DNA of 64,000 nucleotides from Citrobacter sedlakii NBRC 105722. Lineage in GTDB: Bacteria > Pseudomonadota > Gammaproteobacteria > Enterobacterales > Enterobacteriaceae. Within the stretch, counting starts at the first letter, position 1. Every line of letters starts with the position of its first letter. Shown piece after piece: positions 41,110-50,510 of the stretch. The translations under genes were made by a program, and so were the position numbers. Below the pieces are notes generated by a model. That model saw only the letters and a program-made list of their open reading frames with translations, did not search any database and was not told where the DNA came from. The stretch lies in NCBI RefSeq assembly GCF_000759835.1, contig NZ_BBNB01000014.1, forward strand, positions 62,001 to 126,000, written 5' to 3'.

Positions 41110-42270
41110 TTATGGTTCAGTTACGGTAATGGTTACCGTATCGGTAAAAGTGCGCGCCTTAGCAGTGATAGTTGCCGTTCCGGCCGCCACACCAGTAACG
41201 ACACCTGACGCGTTAACTGTTGCCACTACAGGATCGGATGACTCCCAGGACACGGTATCCGTTGCGCCTGCGGGAGCCAGAGCTGCAGTGAGGCTGGTTG
41301 TATCGCCCACATCAACAGAAGCTGTTTCCGGTGTTACCGTGATGCCGGTTGCTGGAATGGTTACGGCGCGGGTAATCGTCGGCGACTCGTCGGCCGCAGT
41401 GATATCCAGTTGAACCTGGATAATGTCGGTATTGCCGCCATCAGGCCAGTCACCGGAGACCTGCACTTTCGGGAAGCTAAACGTGTACTGGCCTTCGTCG
41501 TTCGCCAGAGTGAAACTGAATGGCACGGTTGCGCCGGTAAGCGTTTTGCTCCAGACTTCCCACGCGGCTTTTGACCACGATAAAGTGATCGAACCTGACG
41601 GCGTAAAGGTGGTCGGGATGTTCGCCCCGGCAAACGGTGAACCGGTACCGATACAGCGCTGCGTCTGGACGTTATTGTCGAACTGGATGTTGAAGGTATC
41701 GATACAGAAACCATCACCACCATCGACGCCGTTCAGATTTATCGCAGTGACCTCTTTGAACGAGTAACGCAGTTCGCCAGCATTATCGGCAGGAGTACCG
41801 GTGATGTAACTCGTATCATCTGCTTTTGAGTCCCACCCCAGCCCGGCGAATGTGACTGTCGCGGTAACGTCACCGTCGTTAGGAATTTCCAACTGGAACA
41901 CGCTTACCTGGGCGCCGCGAACAATGGAGGCAATACCAACGTCCGACGCGTATGTTGCGAGTGAGAAAGAGATACGATCATTCCCCATCGCCAGCACATT
42001 ACCCGCCCACTCCGCGCCAAAACACGAAGCCAGGAAGTCATCATGCTGGCCGTAGCGGAACTTTGCCCCGACATCGCCGCCTACATCGACCGTTCCCAGC
42101 GTAGCGCCTTGTGCCATTCGGGTACCGCCGATCTCGTCGTTGTCATTGGTATTCTGGGATGGACCAACGCCCCAGCTCGTACGTTTGAAAAGATTCCAGA
42201 CGCCAGCAGGCGTAATTCCTGGAGTCGTCTCCCGGATAAAGGCCGAGAGTACCTTAGCGCCGCTCGACAT
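41110..42270 (-). CDS. Major tail tube protein with C-terminal Ig-like domain
   Basis: 386 residues. The N-terminal ~300 form the tube protein (lambda V position). The C-terminal ~80 residues (TGITVTPETASVDVGDTTSLTA, GVAAGTATITAK) are a BIG2 Ig-like domain, as on lambda gpV. The added domain would project from the tail surface and may bind cell-surface sugars. Good ribosome-binding site (GGAGG). It lies between the terminator protein and chaperone genes. Confidence 0.88.
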   Translation of the reverse strand: MSSGAKVLSAFIRETTPGITPAGVWNLFKRTSWGVGPSQNTNDNDEIGGTRMAQGATLGTVDVGGDVGAKFRYGQHDDFLASCFGAEWAGNVLAMGNDRISFSLATYASDVGIASIVRGAQVSVFQLEIPNDGDVTATVTFAGLGWDSKADDTSYITGTPADNAGELRYSFKEVTAINLNGVDGGDGFCIDTFNIQFDNNVQTQRCIGTGSPFAGANIPTTFTPSGSITLSWSKAAWEVWSKTLTGATVPFSFTLANDEGQYTFSFPKVQVSGDWPDGGNTDIIQVQLDITAADESPTITRAVTIPATGITVTPETASVDVGDTTSLTAALAPAGATDTVSWESSDPVVATVNASGVVTGVAAGTATITAKARTFTDTVTITVTEP

Positions 42271-42296
42271 GCGGTCACCTCCATCGAAGTTAAGCG

Positions 42297-42689
42297 CTAC
42301 AGAGCGCGGTAAGGGATTTGTAGATTGAACTGAGACCAGCCATCCGTTTCGCCAGCGGGCACAGCGGATACGGCGAAATAACTGAGTTTTCCATCATCCT
42401 GAAATTCAAAAAGCTCACGGAGTTTGTCTGCTGTTTGAGTGATAAGCAGAGAGCCAGAACCAACAGGGACGAAGATCTGAATAATCAGCACCCCGGTGCG
42501 CTGAACGACTGGCCCATCCCCGATCTCGGTTGCGCCAGCCTGTCCTGCAATGTTGGTGAGGCGGGCCCAGATATCGCGGTTGCTGGGGTCAAATACAGGA
42601 CCATTGGGATAATCCACCGCATCAGAGGCAATAGCGGTCTGTGCCGCCATTCGAGAAATGACAGCGTTTCTGATTTCTGTAAGGGTCAT
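42297..42689 (-). CDS. Tail terminator protein (lambda U-like)
   Basis: 130-residue protein in the tail terminator position just before the tube gene. The N-terminal helix TEIRNAVISRMAAQ and central beta strands fit DUF4128/gpU-type proteins, which cap the tail tube. Its ATG overlaps the upstream gene stop by 4 bases. Confidence 0.65.
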   Translation of the reverse strand: MTLTEIRNAVISRMAAQTAIASDAVDYPNGPVFDPSNRDIWARLTNIAGQAGATEIGDGPVVQRTGVLIIQIFVPVGSGSLLITQTADKLRELFEFQDDGKLSYFAVSAVPAGETDGWSQFNLQIPYRAL

Positions 42690-43237
42690 TTGTAGGCCTG
42701 AATCACACCATTAAACGAGACGGCATAGACGCCTGTCGGCGCCTGTGTTGAGTGACCATTCTCCAGAGGCACGGAGTAAGGCAGGTTCGACTGGATGTAA
42801 ATCACCGAGTAGGCTGGCGCCTGGTCAATAATATTTTTGCCATTAAGAAACGTCATTGTCCCGCGCGGATCCGGTTCGGTCGGGACGGAATGATTAGGTT
42901 CGCCGATGCTGACGAAATGCGATGCCCTGAAGGTTCCTGCGCGATACTCAGCCGGCCGCCTAATATCCATGCTGTCATTAACACGGACTTTCTTTCTGAG
43001 ACGGCCTGTCTTTGTCAGGTTGGCAGGATCGGCATAAAGAGATTCGTTCCATTCCCCAACAGCTTTGTTGTATTGAACCGCGGTCGCGTTGATGGCCCAC
43101 AGCTCCGGGTTTCCTACCGGCGACCGTTGAACAATTTCATTCAGCAGCTGAATGGCGATGGTTCTCTGCCGTAACCTCACATCGTCTTCCACCAGCCCGG
43201 CGAATGCCGCCGGGTCGATGTTCCAGCCCTTAGCCAT
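42686..43237 (-). CDS. Minor tail/neck protein (HK97 gp10-like)
   Basis: 183 residues from the ATG at 43237 (GGAGAG site; an ATG at 43321 is internal to the upstream gene). The text IQLLNEIVQRSPVGNPELW and SNLPYSVPLENGHSTQAP is typical of HK97 gp10/lambda Z neck proteins, with the YSxxLExGxS motif. It connects head completion proteins with the tail. Confidence 0.75.
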   Translation of the reverse strand: MAKGWNIDPAAFAGLVEDDVRLRQRTIAIQLLNEIVQRSPVGNPELWAINATAVQYNKAVGEWNESLYADPANLTKTGRLRKKVRVNDSMDIRRPAEYRAGTFRASHFVSIGEPNHSVPTEPDPRGTMTFLNGKNIIDQAPAYSVIYIQSNLPYSVPLENGHSTQAPTGVYAVSFNGVIQAYK

Positions 43238-43238
43238 A

Positions 43239-43622
43239 TCACGCTCTCCGCAGTTGAATGGAGTACGCAGCGCCAGCAGAGTCGGAAGAAGCGGTGATGA
43301 CCTCGTAGCGCTGAAGCTCACCCGTAATCGGATCCGGTGCGGTGATGATATGCCCGACGGCCGGCTTGTCAGTCACCTCGTTAACCAGGGCGGTTAGCTT
43401 CACATCACCATGCAGAATGTTAACGCCATCGATACGGCGGAGTTTATAGCGCGCCAGCACTCCGCGCCCCGAGTAAGTCACCTGTGTTTCAGTACCGGTT
43501 TCCGTTACCGGGTCCCAGGCACCCCGAACGGCGTATGAGCCAGTGAAATCCTTAACGGCATCCCGCAGGTCGGTATCGAAGGCTGCGGCGACTTCAGTTT
43601 GTAGTTCGTCGCGGATACCCAC
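43239..43622 (-). CDS. Head-tail joining protein
   Basis: 127-residue beta-rich protein in the head-tail adaptor position. Some phage homologues are mislabelled as glutamate 5-kinase in databases. It has no catalytic motif. It overlaps the upstream gene by 29 bases in another frame. Confidence 0.55.
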   Translation of the reverse strand: MGIRDELQTEVAAAFDTDLRDAVKDFTGSYAVRGAWDPVTETGTETQVTYSGRGVLARYKLRRIDGVNILHGDVKLTALVNEVTDKPAVGHIITAPDPITGELQRYEVITASSDSAGAAYSIQLRRA

Positions 43623-43890
43623 GGTCTACCTCCTCTATGCTTTTTTCACCAAAACGCTGAAGCGGTATATTGTTAGAAACATATCCGCCAGTAAAAAGGA
43701 CCAGGACGTTACCACGCAGTTTTCTGGTATAGATTTCGCCATTGCGCTTAACCCGCAGCGGGAGCGGAGCAAACTCTACAACACCCTTTGTCGGGTTTGC
43801 GTAAACGACATGTCTGATCGGGTTTCCATTCACAAACACATCGCGGGGACCGAGCCCGTCGCCGGCATAATGCACATATGGATTTTGCAT
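43594..43890 (-). CDS. Small head-tail region protein
   Basis: 98-residue basic protein of the connector cluster; no family recognised. It begins QNPYVHYAGDGLGPRDVFVNG. Position between connector genes supports a structural or assembly role. Confidence 0.55.
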   Translation of the reverse strand: MQNPYVHYAGDGLGPRDVFVNGNPIRHVVYANPTKGVVEFAPLPLRVKRNGEIYTRKLRGNVLVLFTGGYVSNNIPLQRFGEKSIEEVDRGYPRRTTN

Positions 43891-43899
43891 GTTACCCCC

Positions 43900-44154
43900 T
43901 TACCGCCGCTCAATATGAGCATGGATAAAGTCGGTTTTAAGCGACTCCATAGCGCCAACCATCACATAGGGGCGTCCACCGTTATGCCAGCAATCAATCG
44001 CGTTACCCTCATCATCAAGCAGTATCACTGCGACACTGTGGCAGCCGCCGTTTTCGGCTCTCTCCAGAGCCTGTTTCAGCAGGCGAATAACCTGGTCGTT
44101 ATCGAGGCTGTGATGGCTGGGCTTTTGAAATGGGACCACCTTCAAATCGGACAT
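43900..44154 (-). CDS. Small phage protein, unknown
   Basis: 84-residue soluble protein with a His/Cys-containing centre (GGCHSVAVILLDDEGNAIDCWHNGG). It ends 10 bases before the next gene and is within the connector block. Not recognised; it may be a small regulatory protein rather than a virion part. Confidence 0.5.
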   Translation of the reverse strand: MSDLKVVPFQKPSHHSLDNDQVIRLLKQALERAENGGCHSVAVILLDDEGNAIDCWHNGGRPYVMVGAMESLKTDFIHAHIERR

Positions 44155-44155
44155 A

Positions 44156-44551
44156 TCACGCCCTCACAAAGAACGTCTGGAAAGGGTTAATCATCCACGG
44201 TTTGAGCATATCCAGCGCCAGCTGCAAATCAGGATCGAGTAATTCAGTGCTGGTGGTTGAAAACTCGGCAAAAGTGCGGGAAACCTTCACATCGTCGGCC
44301 TCAACGCTTTTGCTCGTCACCACGCCGGAATCTGTTTTTTGCTGATACAGATTGCCTGCAGCGGCTACGGAAGCGATAAACGCTCCGGCTTGCTTAACTT
44401 GTTCAGGAATATGCTCCGGGTCGATATCCTGAAGGTTAAGCGCCGTCATCCAGGTGTTTGCCTGGAGCACGGCTTTAACCTTTTTGTCGGCGGCAGCCCA
44501 GGTATCGCCCAGCAACTCGTCAACGTCCTGGATTGTTATATAAACGGTCAT
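44156..44551 (-). CDS. Head completion/connector protein
   Basis: 131-residue helical protein starting TVYITIQDVDELLGDTW, typical of HK97 gp6-like/DnaT-like head-completion adaptors that bind under the portal. It is the first connector gene after the capsid genes, as expected. Confidence 0.65.
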   Translation of the reverse strand: MTVYITIQDVDELLGDTWAAADKKVKAVLQANTWMTALNLQDIDPEHIPEQVKQAGAFIASVAAAGNLYQQKTDSGVVTSKSVEADDVKVSRTFAEFSTTSTELLDPDLQLALDMLKPWMINPFQTFFVRA

Positions 44552-44591
44552 CGGATCCTCACCAAAAGAAACGGGGCTTTCGCCCCGTCAG

Positions 44592-44864
44592 TTAACCACC
44601 CGCTGGAGCAGTGAACGCGATCGCTTCAGTTGTTTTCACCACGCCGTCAACGGTAGCCTTCACCGTGAAGGAGCCGGCCGTAGCAGAGGTGAGTTTCACC
44701 GTCGAGACACCAGCAGACCCTGTCTGTGACGTCGAAGCACTTAGTGTGCCGCCTGTAGACGTCCACGCCACAGATGCGCCGGAGACTCCTGCACCATTTC
44801 TGGTGTACTTGAGCGAAACGGTCACCGCGTCGGTACTGTCAGCAGTTGCGGAAGTTTTATCCAC
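44592..44864 (-). CDS. Small Ig-like protein following the capsid gene
   Basis: 90 residues made almost wholly of one bacterial Ig-like (BIG1-type) domain: VTVSLKYTRNGAGVSGASVAWT... The start is GTG at 44864, with GGGGGAG inside the last codons of the capsid gene. Its position suggests a head decoration protein, or a capsid extension made by rare frameshift. Confidence 0.65.
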   Translation of the reverse strand: MDKTSATADSTDAVTVSLKYTRNGAGVSGASVAWTSTGGTLSASTSQTGSAGVSTVKLTSATAGSFTVKATVDGVVKTTEAIAFTAPAGG

Positions 44865-44872
44865 TGACAGGG

Positions 44873-45826
44873 TTACTCCCCCGCAGGGGCTTCCAGCTTA
44901 ATTAGTACGCCTGCAGTGGATTTGTTACTGGTGAAATGTTTCTTCCAGTTCGCGCCGGTGCCGATTTTGGTCAGGTCAGGGTTAGCGCCTTTCGTCTCAT
45001 CCCAGCTGTAACCCAGCAGTTCAACGTTAACCGTACCCTCTGCGCGATAGCCAATGGCAAGGTTTTCCTGGTCGTTAATATCGTAGGAACGGAAGCCCGG
45101 AGCCTGTGATTCCGTTACGGATACCGCGCCGGCCACCAGCCCCAGAATCGCATCAACTGGCATGGTGTCAGTTACCAGCACCGGTTTACCCAACGTGCCT
45201 GGCTGTCCGCCATAAACCACCACGCCAGCTTCTTCGTAAATTTTGTTGTCGATAGCCTGATCAACAATGTCGAAATAGGTCGTGGAATGCATAACGAACA
45301 GCGCAACACGGTTAAATTTATCGCCGTATTTACGCAGGCCACGGGTCAGCGTTTTCTTACCATCAGTGGCAATATCCGCGGATACCGTCATGTCAGCATT
45401 TGCGCCAATGGCTGCAACAAGACCCTGTAGGGCATACTTGATATAACCTTCAAGCGTTGCATCAGCGACGTCGACGCCGATCACCTCGGAGAATTCGCTA
45501 ACGTCGCGACCCCGACGTTTAAACGCCTCCTCCGTGGTTTCATACGGGCCGTATTTCCACGGCGCCTTAACGCTGACAGATTCACCGGCACCGATTTTTT
45601 TACCCGTTACCGGGTCGGTGGAGTTAACGTTGCGCGATTCGATAGAACCACCAACTTTATAGAAGGTGCGCTTGCGAAAATCACCCTCGATCAGTTCGTT
45701 GTCGAGAATGATTGCGCCGTTTGAAGCGGCGTTGAAGACTTCCAGATTATCCTGGCGACGCTCAAGAAACGCAGTCTGCGCGAGGTCGTCATAGATAATC
45801 AGGTCACTGTTTACGGTCGTAGGCAT
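44873..45826 (-). CDS. Major capsid protein
   Basis: 317-residue coat protein. It follows the scaffold gene by 10 bases. The composition and blocks (DLIIYDDLAQTAFLERRQDNLEVFN, GKPVLVTDTMPVD) match coat proteins of ES18-like Salmonella siphophages as I remember them. It is expected to have the HK97 fold. Confidence 0.85.
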   Translation of the reverse strand: MPTTVNSDLIIYDDLAQTAFLERRQDNLEVFNAASNGAIILDNELIEGDFRKRTFYKVGGSIESRNVNSTDPVTGKKIGAGESVSVKAPWKYGPYETTEEAFKRRGRDVSEFSEVIGVDVADATLEGYIKYALQGLVAAIGANADMTVSADIATDGKKTLTRGLRKYGDKFNRVALFVMHSTTYFDIVDQAIDNKIYEEAGVVVYGGQPGTLGKPVLVTDTMPVDAILGLVAGAVSVTESQAPGFRSYDINDQENLAIGYRAEGTVNVELLGYSWDETKGANPDLTKIGTGANWKKHFTSNKSTAGVLIKLEAPAGE

Positions 45827-45836
45827 TGATTAGTCC

Positions 45837-46622
45837 TTACTTAGGCAATTTGAGATAGGCCTGCTGGCCATGTTTGCGGATGTAGTCCGCTTTGTCGCTT
45901 GAGCTCATTTCTGAACGTTTCAGACTACCGCCACCGCCACCGGGTTTATGACCACCAGCCCCGGAGCCTTCGGCGCGCGGGAACAGGTGCGGGGCCGTCT
46001 CTTTCAGAGATTCAGCCCACTCAACCGGGGTGAGCGGAGTTTTGCCGTCTTTACCGAACAGAACATCGCCATTTGCATCAACTGCTACGGCCTCGCCTTC
46101 GTCGTTGAGCTGGAATGTGCCTTTAGCACGAAGAATCAGATCGTCGGATGCTTCTGGCAGCGCGCCAGCCTTAAGCGCTGCGCTGCGGATAGCATCACCC
46201 AGGACACGATCACGGAATTTGTTGGAGAACGCTTCCGCCTTTTCAGCGCGTTCATTAGCGGCTTTGATTTGCTTATCAACATCAGCACGTAGCCGCTCAG
46301 TGCGTTTATCCAGTACCTCGTCAATTTTCCCGGCGGCGATCAGTTGCGCCTCTTCATCATCAGAGAAACGCTGGAGAATAGTTTTCACCGCGTCAGGATC
46401 GATACCTTCAAAACGCTTAAGCGACTCAGTGGACTCTTTGAGCTTACCGAGTAACTCACTATTTTTATTTTTCAGGCCTGAAACCTGAGCACTGACCTGC
46501 TCATCGATCAGCTTTTGGATTTCCGGCGTAATCTCGGGCGCACCACTACCGGAGCCACCGCCATCACCACCTTCACCACCAGCTGCCGAATAATATTTAA
46601 TGAACATGTTACGAATAAGCAT
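45837..46622 (-). CDS. Capsid scaffold protein
   Basis: 261-residue scaffold. A Gly-rich N-terminal stretch (residues 14-27) is followed by a strongly charged coiled coil (about 30-150), then a globular segment and a Gly-rich basic C-terminus. No protease motif, so assembly may not need cleavage. The ATG has AAGGGGA upstream; the frame lies directly before the capsid gene. Confidence 0.8.
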   Translation of the reverse strand: MLIRNMFIKYYSAAGGEGGDGGGSGSGAPEITPEIQKLIDEQVSAQVSGLKNKNSELLGKLKESTESLKRFEGIDPDAVKTILQRFSDDEEAQLIAAGKIDEVLDKRTERLRADVDKQIKAANERAEKAEAFSNKFRDRVLGDAIRSAALKAGALPEASDDLILRAKGTFQLNDEGEAVAVDANGDVLFGKDGKTPLTPVEWAESLKETAPHLFPRAEGSGAGGHKPGGGGGSLKRSEMSSSDKADYIRKHGQQAYLKLPK

Positions 46623-46661
46623 GTTGTCCCCTTGGGATAGTTACTGTGGGCCTGGCCCAAT

Positions 46662-46690
46662 AAAAAAGGCCGCCCGAAGGCAGCCTGATT
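46662..46690 (-). terminator. Terminator between head protein and scaffold
   Basis: Minus-strand GGCTGCC-TTCG-GGCGGCC with T6. A copy with two base changes is at 54794-54822. Q-modified polymerase must read through it. Confidence 0.88.
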
Positions 46691-46706
46691 GAATAAGATG
46701 TGTTAG

Positions 46707-47819
46707 TTAAAGCCTGGCGTTTCTGAATGCCTGCTCATCCTTTGAGCGCAACTGGTCCAGCGTCAGCCACTCGCCCCTGTCGTTGTAGAACTCATCGGGA
46801 GACATGCCGCCATCACGAATCAGCCTGGCGCGCGTTTCTCCGACAATCTCAGCTTGTCGCGTGAACGACTGCCGGGAGAACCAGTCCTGGTAATTCGTAT
46901 CAGCCGGAACCTGTCCATCCATGCTGGCGCGCGAGCTATTCTTGATTTCGCCGACTTTGATACCCAACTCCTCGGACGATTTCAGGATGTAAGTTTCAGT
47001 GCTCCGACAGCAAAAGTGGATTTTTCCAGGTCCCTGCAGATAAGGCACCTTGTGCCCTATCGGTTTATTATCCAGCGTGTACTTGAGACGGTCGCGGATC
47101 CGACAATCCTTTGATGTCCGGTTATCCAAAGTAGATAACCACTGCTTACCCTTCAGAATGTCGTCGTTCGCCGACGCAAAGCTTTGTCTGGCTGTCGATG
47201 CAAGATGCCCTACTGCCGTTTTTGCAATGCTGGCTGCATTGGCCCGGCTCATCTGCAGCGCACCATCCTGGTAACCACGATTAGCATGGCCACGGACCTT
47301 TTTTGCGATTTGCTCCTGCGTATCGCCCAGCAGGAATCCCTGCCGCACCGTATTGGATATCCGCGCCATCCGATCAGCTTCGAGGTTGCTGGCCCATTCA
47401 CTCAGCAAACGTCCCTGGAATGGACGCCCCATCGCCGCGGCATAAACCGCATCCGGGGAGATACCCACCAGCGGATGAAGAGCAAGAACATCGTCGGGAA
47501 TAGCAAACTGGAAGAGGCTCATCTGAAAAGTGGCTTCGTGCTTCGCCAGTTCCTGCAACTCGGCAGTAAGAGCTGCATACATCGACTGAATCGCATCCTT
47601 GTTTATCGCCCTGACGCTTACCAGTAACGCTTCCAGCCTAGAAACGGTAAAGCTCTCAGCGTCCAGCGTATCAATAGCCACCAGCAACCTTGCGGTAAGT
47701 TCGGCGTCGCTGTCATTCAGGACTTTTATCATCCTGTTGGCAACGCCGTTACTGTAGCGACTCACCCATATAGCGTGGGCTATGGATTCATCCTGCAGTT
47801 TGTCATTCGCCGTTGCCAT
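46707..47819 (-). CDS. Minor head morphogenesis protein (SPP1 gp7/Mu F-like)
   Basis: 370 residues from the ATG at 47819, which lies within the portal gene end (17-bp overlap). The C-terminal Mu-F domain includes KQWLSTLDNRTSKDCRIRD and the HFCCRSTETY Cys/His signature. It is attached to the portal, and a few copies enter the head. Confidence 0.85.
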   Translation of the reverse strand: MATANDKLQDESIAHAIWVSRYSNGVANRMIKVLNDSDAELTARLLVAIDTLDAESFTVSRLEALLVSVRAINKDAIQSMYAALTAELQELAKHEATFQMSLFQFAIPDDVLALHPLVGISPDAVYAAAMGRPFQGRLLSEWASNLEADRMARISNTVRQGFLLGDTQEQIAKKVRGHANRGYQDGALQMSRANAASIAKTAVGHLASTARQSFASANDDILKGKQWLSTLDNRTSKDCRIRDRLKYTLDNKPIGHKVPYLQGPGKIHFCCRSTETYILKSSEELGIKVGEIKNSSRASMDGQVPADTNYQDWFSRQSFTRQAEIVGETRARLIRDGGMSPDEFYNDRGEWLTLDQLRSKDEQAFRNARL

Positions 47820-49203
47820 TATTGCCACCAATCAGGTTAGGCGCGCCGTTACGAATAGCGTCAATGACAGTTTCAGGGTCATCAGCGGGATCTATCAGGT
47901 CAAGCCTCTGCAGAGCTCTGACCATATCAGTGTCGCGAATCGCACCGTACTGCCAGGCATTGACGATTGCCGTTACCATGCCGGATTCTGCGACTTTGGC
48001 GATAAACTCCTGATTGATGCTGTAACGGTATTCCTCGCCTTTTATGCCGAGATATCTGGCGCACCAGCCGAGTGCCAGCGTATAGGCCTCCGAGACATTG
48101 GAAACGCAAATGCCGAGCACCGATGTGGATGCGGTTTGCTCGCCGCTGGATTGAGTGGCGGTTTTAACCGCGCCGTTCTGCTCGATAAGCCGGGCGCCAA
48201 GCTGAACAGAATAATCACGCTTACTGTCCATCGCCTCTTTAGCCAGGGTGTTTGGTTGCGCCTGAGCATAGGTAAAACTCCCCTCCTTCGGCAGCAGGAA
48301 TGGAGAACGAGAACCGACACGAATTCCCTTATCCTGCAGCCAGTCACGCCAGGCGGTATCAAGCCCGGAAATCACCGGCTGAACCTGACCGCAGAAAAAT
48401 ACGCTGTCTTCGTAATCCGCCGAATTTCGATAATGACCAAGGTTAATTTCAACGAGGGCGGCTAATGGCGACTCGTCGATGCTGGGATCGTTATTTTGTG
48501 CACCAACGAAGGTAAAGGGGATCTCATCCCAAAAATCCTCACCTTTAGGCTTCGGGTGATACTCAGAATCGACGGAAAAAGACACTGCATCGGCCGACTT
48601 TCGCCACACCCTGCAGATAAACTTGCCGTCCTCCAGGGCAAGTTCCCGATACTGGATTTCATCCTTGTACGCAAAACCATCTTCCTTTTCCATGCATTCG
48701 CGTAAAACCACCAGCACCAGTTGATCACGTCCATTGATGCGTTTGGTGCGCCAGTTAATGATGCTTTCCGCCTGATAACGAAGGATGATCGCCTCGTCGG
48801 TCTCAGCTGCATAATCCGTATAAAGCCCCTCGCGCGCGGCCTCCAGAATATTTTCTGTAACCTGCTGGGACTGCTGATAAATGCTGGCACCAGCACCATC
48901 GGCGTTATCACGAAGATAATTCAGTTTATCCGGCGCGGTCATGGTCGGGTCTTTTCTGAATGCCAGCCCCAGTAAACCCACCTTTGTATTGCCCGTTATC
49001 GCGTAGAAAACGGCGCGCTGAATGTAATCAGCATTGCGCTTTTTATTGCGTGCAGACTTATCGGACGGATCCAGAAAAGGGAGGTATTCATTCCCGGCGG
49101 CCTTTACAGCATCAGCCCCTTTGCACACGTCACGAATTTTTTTCCACACGGGCATCGCCGCCCTGACCTCAGGGCGAACATAAGTAATATCGTTATTGGC
49201 CAT
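47803..49203 (-). CDS. Portal protein (DUF4055-type)
   Basis: 466-residue portal. It begins after the terminase gene (1-base overlap). Blocks such as YLPFLDPSD, RAVFYAITGNTKVGLLGLAFR and DDPETVIDAIRNGAPNLI are typical of the DUF4055 portal family of P22-like and ES18-like siphophages. It forms the dodecameric DNA channel. Confidence 0.87.
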   Translation of the reverse strand: MANNDITYVRPEVRAAMPVWKKIRDVCKGADAVKAAGNEYLPFLDPSDKSARNKKRNADYIQRAVFYAITGNTKVGLLGLAFRKDPTMTAPDKLNYLRDNADGAGASIYQQSQQVTENILEAAREGLYTDYAAETDEAIILRYQAESIINWRTKRINGRDQLVLVVLRECMEKEDGFAYKDEIQYRELALEDGKFICRVWRKSADAVSFSVDSEYHPKPKGEDFWDEIPFTFVGAQNNDPSIDESPLAALVEINLGHYRNSADYEDSVFFCGQVQPVISGLDTAWRDWLQDKGIRVGSRSPFLLPKEGSFTYAQAQPNTLAKEAMDSKRDYSVQLGARLIEQNGAVKTATQSSGEQTASTSVLGICVSNVSEAYTLALGWCARYLGIKGEEYRYSINQEFIAKVAESGMVTAIVNAWQYGAIRDTDMVRALQRLDLIDPADDPETVIDAIRNGAPNLIGGNNGNGE

Positions 49204-50510
49204 CAGAATGTCGTGTCCAGTGAAATAGAGAATGCAGGTCGAACTATTGGGAATTGCTTCACAATGAAGTAACCAGCGCCATCGTTGGGGTGATCGTTAT
49301 CGCTCTTTTTATCCGGCTCGCCGTTTTTATCCCACACCTGTTGTTCCAGGCAGTCGGCATAGACCGGGCAACGGGCCACATTCACCTTGTACCGGCGATC
49401 GCCATTACCATTGCAGAACATGGCGTTCATGGAGTTGATGCGGTCCTTTACCGGCGGGTTAGCATCATCAACGATGACGTTAAATCCGGCCTGTCGGAGC
49501 TGCTCAATATCTGTTTTGCTGGCGTTGTTTGATTTTCTGGAGTCACCAGAGGCATCCGGGTAAATATAAATCTCGCGGACCTTGCGGTAGTCACCGTCGG
49601 CATACAGCCAGAAACGTTCCTTGATGATGCGTATCATGTCTGGCGTATCGTAAGCGTTGATAATCTCTGTTACCGCGTGTGGTAAGCCGAGCCGCAATAC
49701 ATGGACGATCCCGGCCATCTTCCCGACGTTGAAATCCATCCCGATATACAGCGCTTCACCTGGCTGCTCTTCCTCACTGGAATTATTCAGCACTCTGTCG
49801 AACTGATGATAAATGGTGCCGCTGGTCAGGTTAGTAAACTGGCCGTTCAGATATGCCTTGATCAATTCCGGCGGGTAACTCGCCAGAAGCGAAGGAATAT
49901 AGTCATCCGGCAGGTTCTTTTCGTTGTCGAATGTCGAAGCCTGTACCAGACCATACATCGACCTCAGTTCAGGCTTTTCCCTCACAGCCTTAACAAACTG
50001 GTTATAGACGAACTTAAATCCTTCAGGTGTGGTAGTCACGTCAATGCCATTACGCAGACCATCAACTTTATAACGCATACGCGCGATTATTTTTCGCCAC
50101 GCCTGACGCGCCTTATCCGCTTTCAGAACGTCGAGTTCATCCACCAGCGCATTGCCGATTTTAAAGCCTACTATCGTGTCGGGCTTTTCCATCGACCGAC
50201 AAATTGTCGTGCCGCGGTACTGGCGCCCACTGTAGAAATGGACCTCTTTGTTGCTTTCAACGATTTTGACTTTCAGTCCCCAGTCGTGAGCAACTTCTTC
50301 CACCGTGGGGTAGAAAATATCGCGGATCTGAGGATAAGTCGGGGCAAAGTAGCCCTGGTTTATTTTGGGGAACTCCCAGAACCCTTTGCATATTCCACCG
50401 CAGCCAACCCATGTCTTACCGGATCCAAAACCAGCTACATAGGCTTTGAACTTCTGTTGCATAGCCAGAAAACGAGCCTGGGGAACGTTAAGCGTCGGAG
50501 CTATCGCCAT
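49203..50510 (-). CDS. Terminase large subunit
   Basis: 435-residue packaging ATPase/nuclease. The Walker A motif is GFGSGKTW (residues 28-35) and a Walker B-like strand NALVDELDVL follows at about 138. The RNase H-like nuclease domain starts IGMDFNVGKMAGIVH (about 253) with the Asp residues YPDASGDSRKS later. Overlaps the small subunit by 23 bases. Sequence type points to headful (pac) packaging. Confidence 0.92.
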   Translation of the reverse strand: MAIAPTLNVPQARFLAMQQKFKAYVAGFGSGKTWVGCGGICKGFWEFPKINQGYFAPTYPQIRDIFYPTVEEVAHDWGLKVKIVESNKEVHFYSGRQYRGTTICRSMEKPDTIVGFKIGNALVDELDVLKADKARQAWRKIIARMRYKVDGLRNGIDVTTTPEGFKFVYNQFVKAVREKPELRSMYGLVQASTFDNEKNLPDDYIPSLLASYPPELIKAYLNGQFTNLTSGTIYHQFDRVLNNSSEEEQPGEALYIGMDFNVGKMAGIVHVLRLGLPHAVTEIINAYDTPDMIRIIKERFWLYADGDYRKVREIYIYPDASGDSRKSNNASKTDIEQLRQAGFNVIVDDANPPVKDRINSMNAMFCNGNGDRRYKVNVARCPVYADCLEQQVWDKNGEPDKKSDNDHPNDGAGYFIVKQFPIVRPAFSISLDTTF

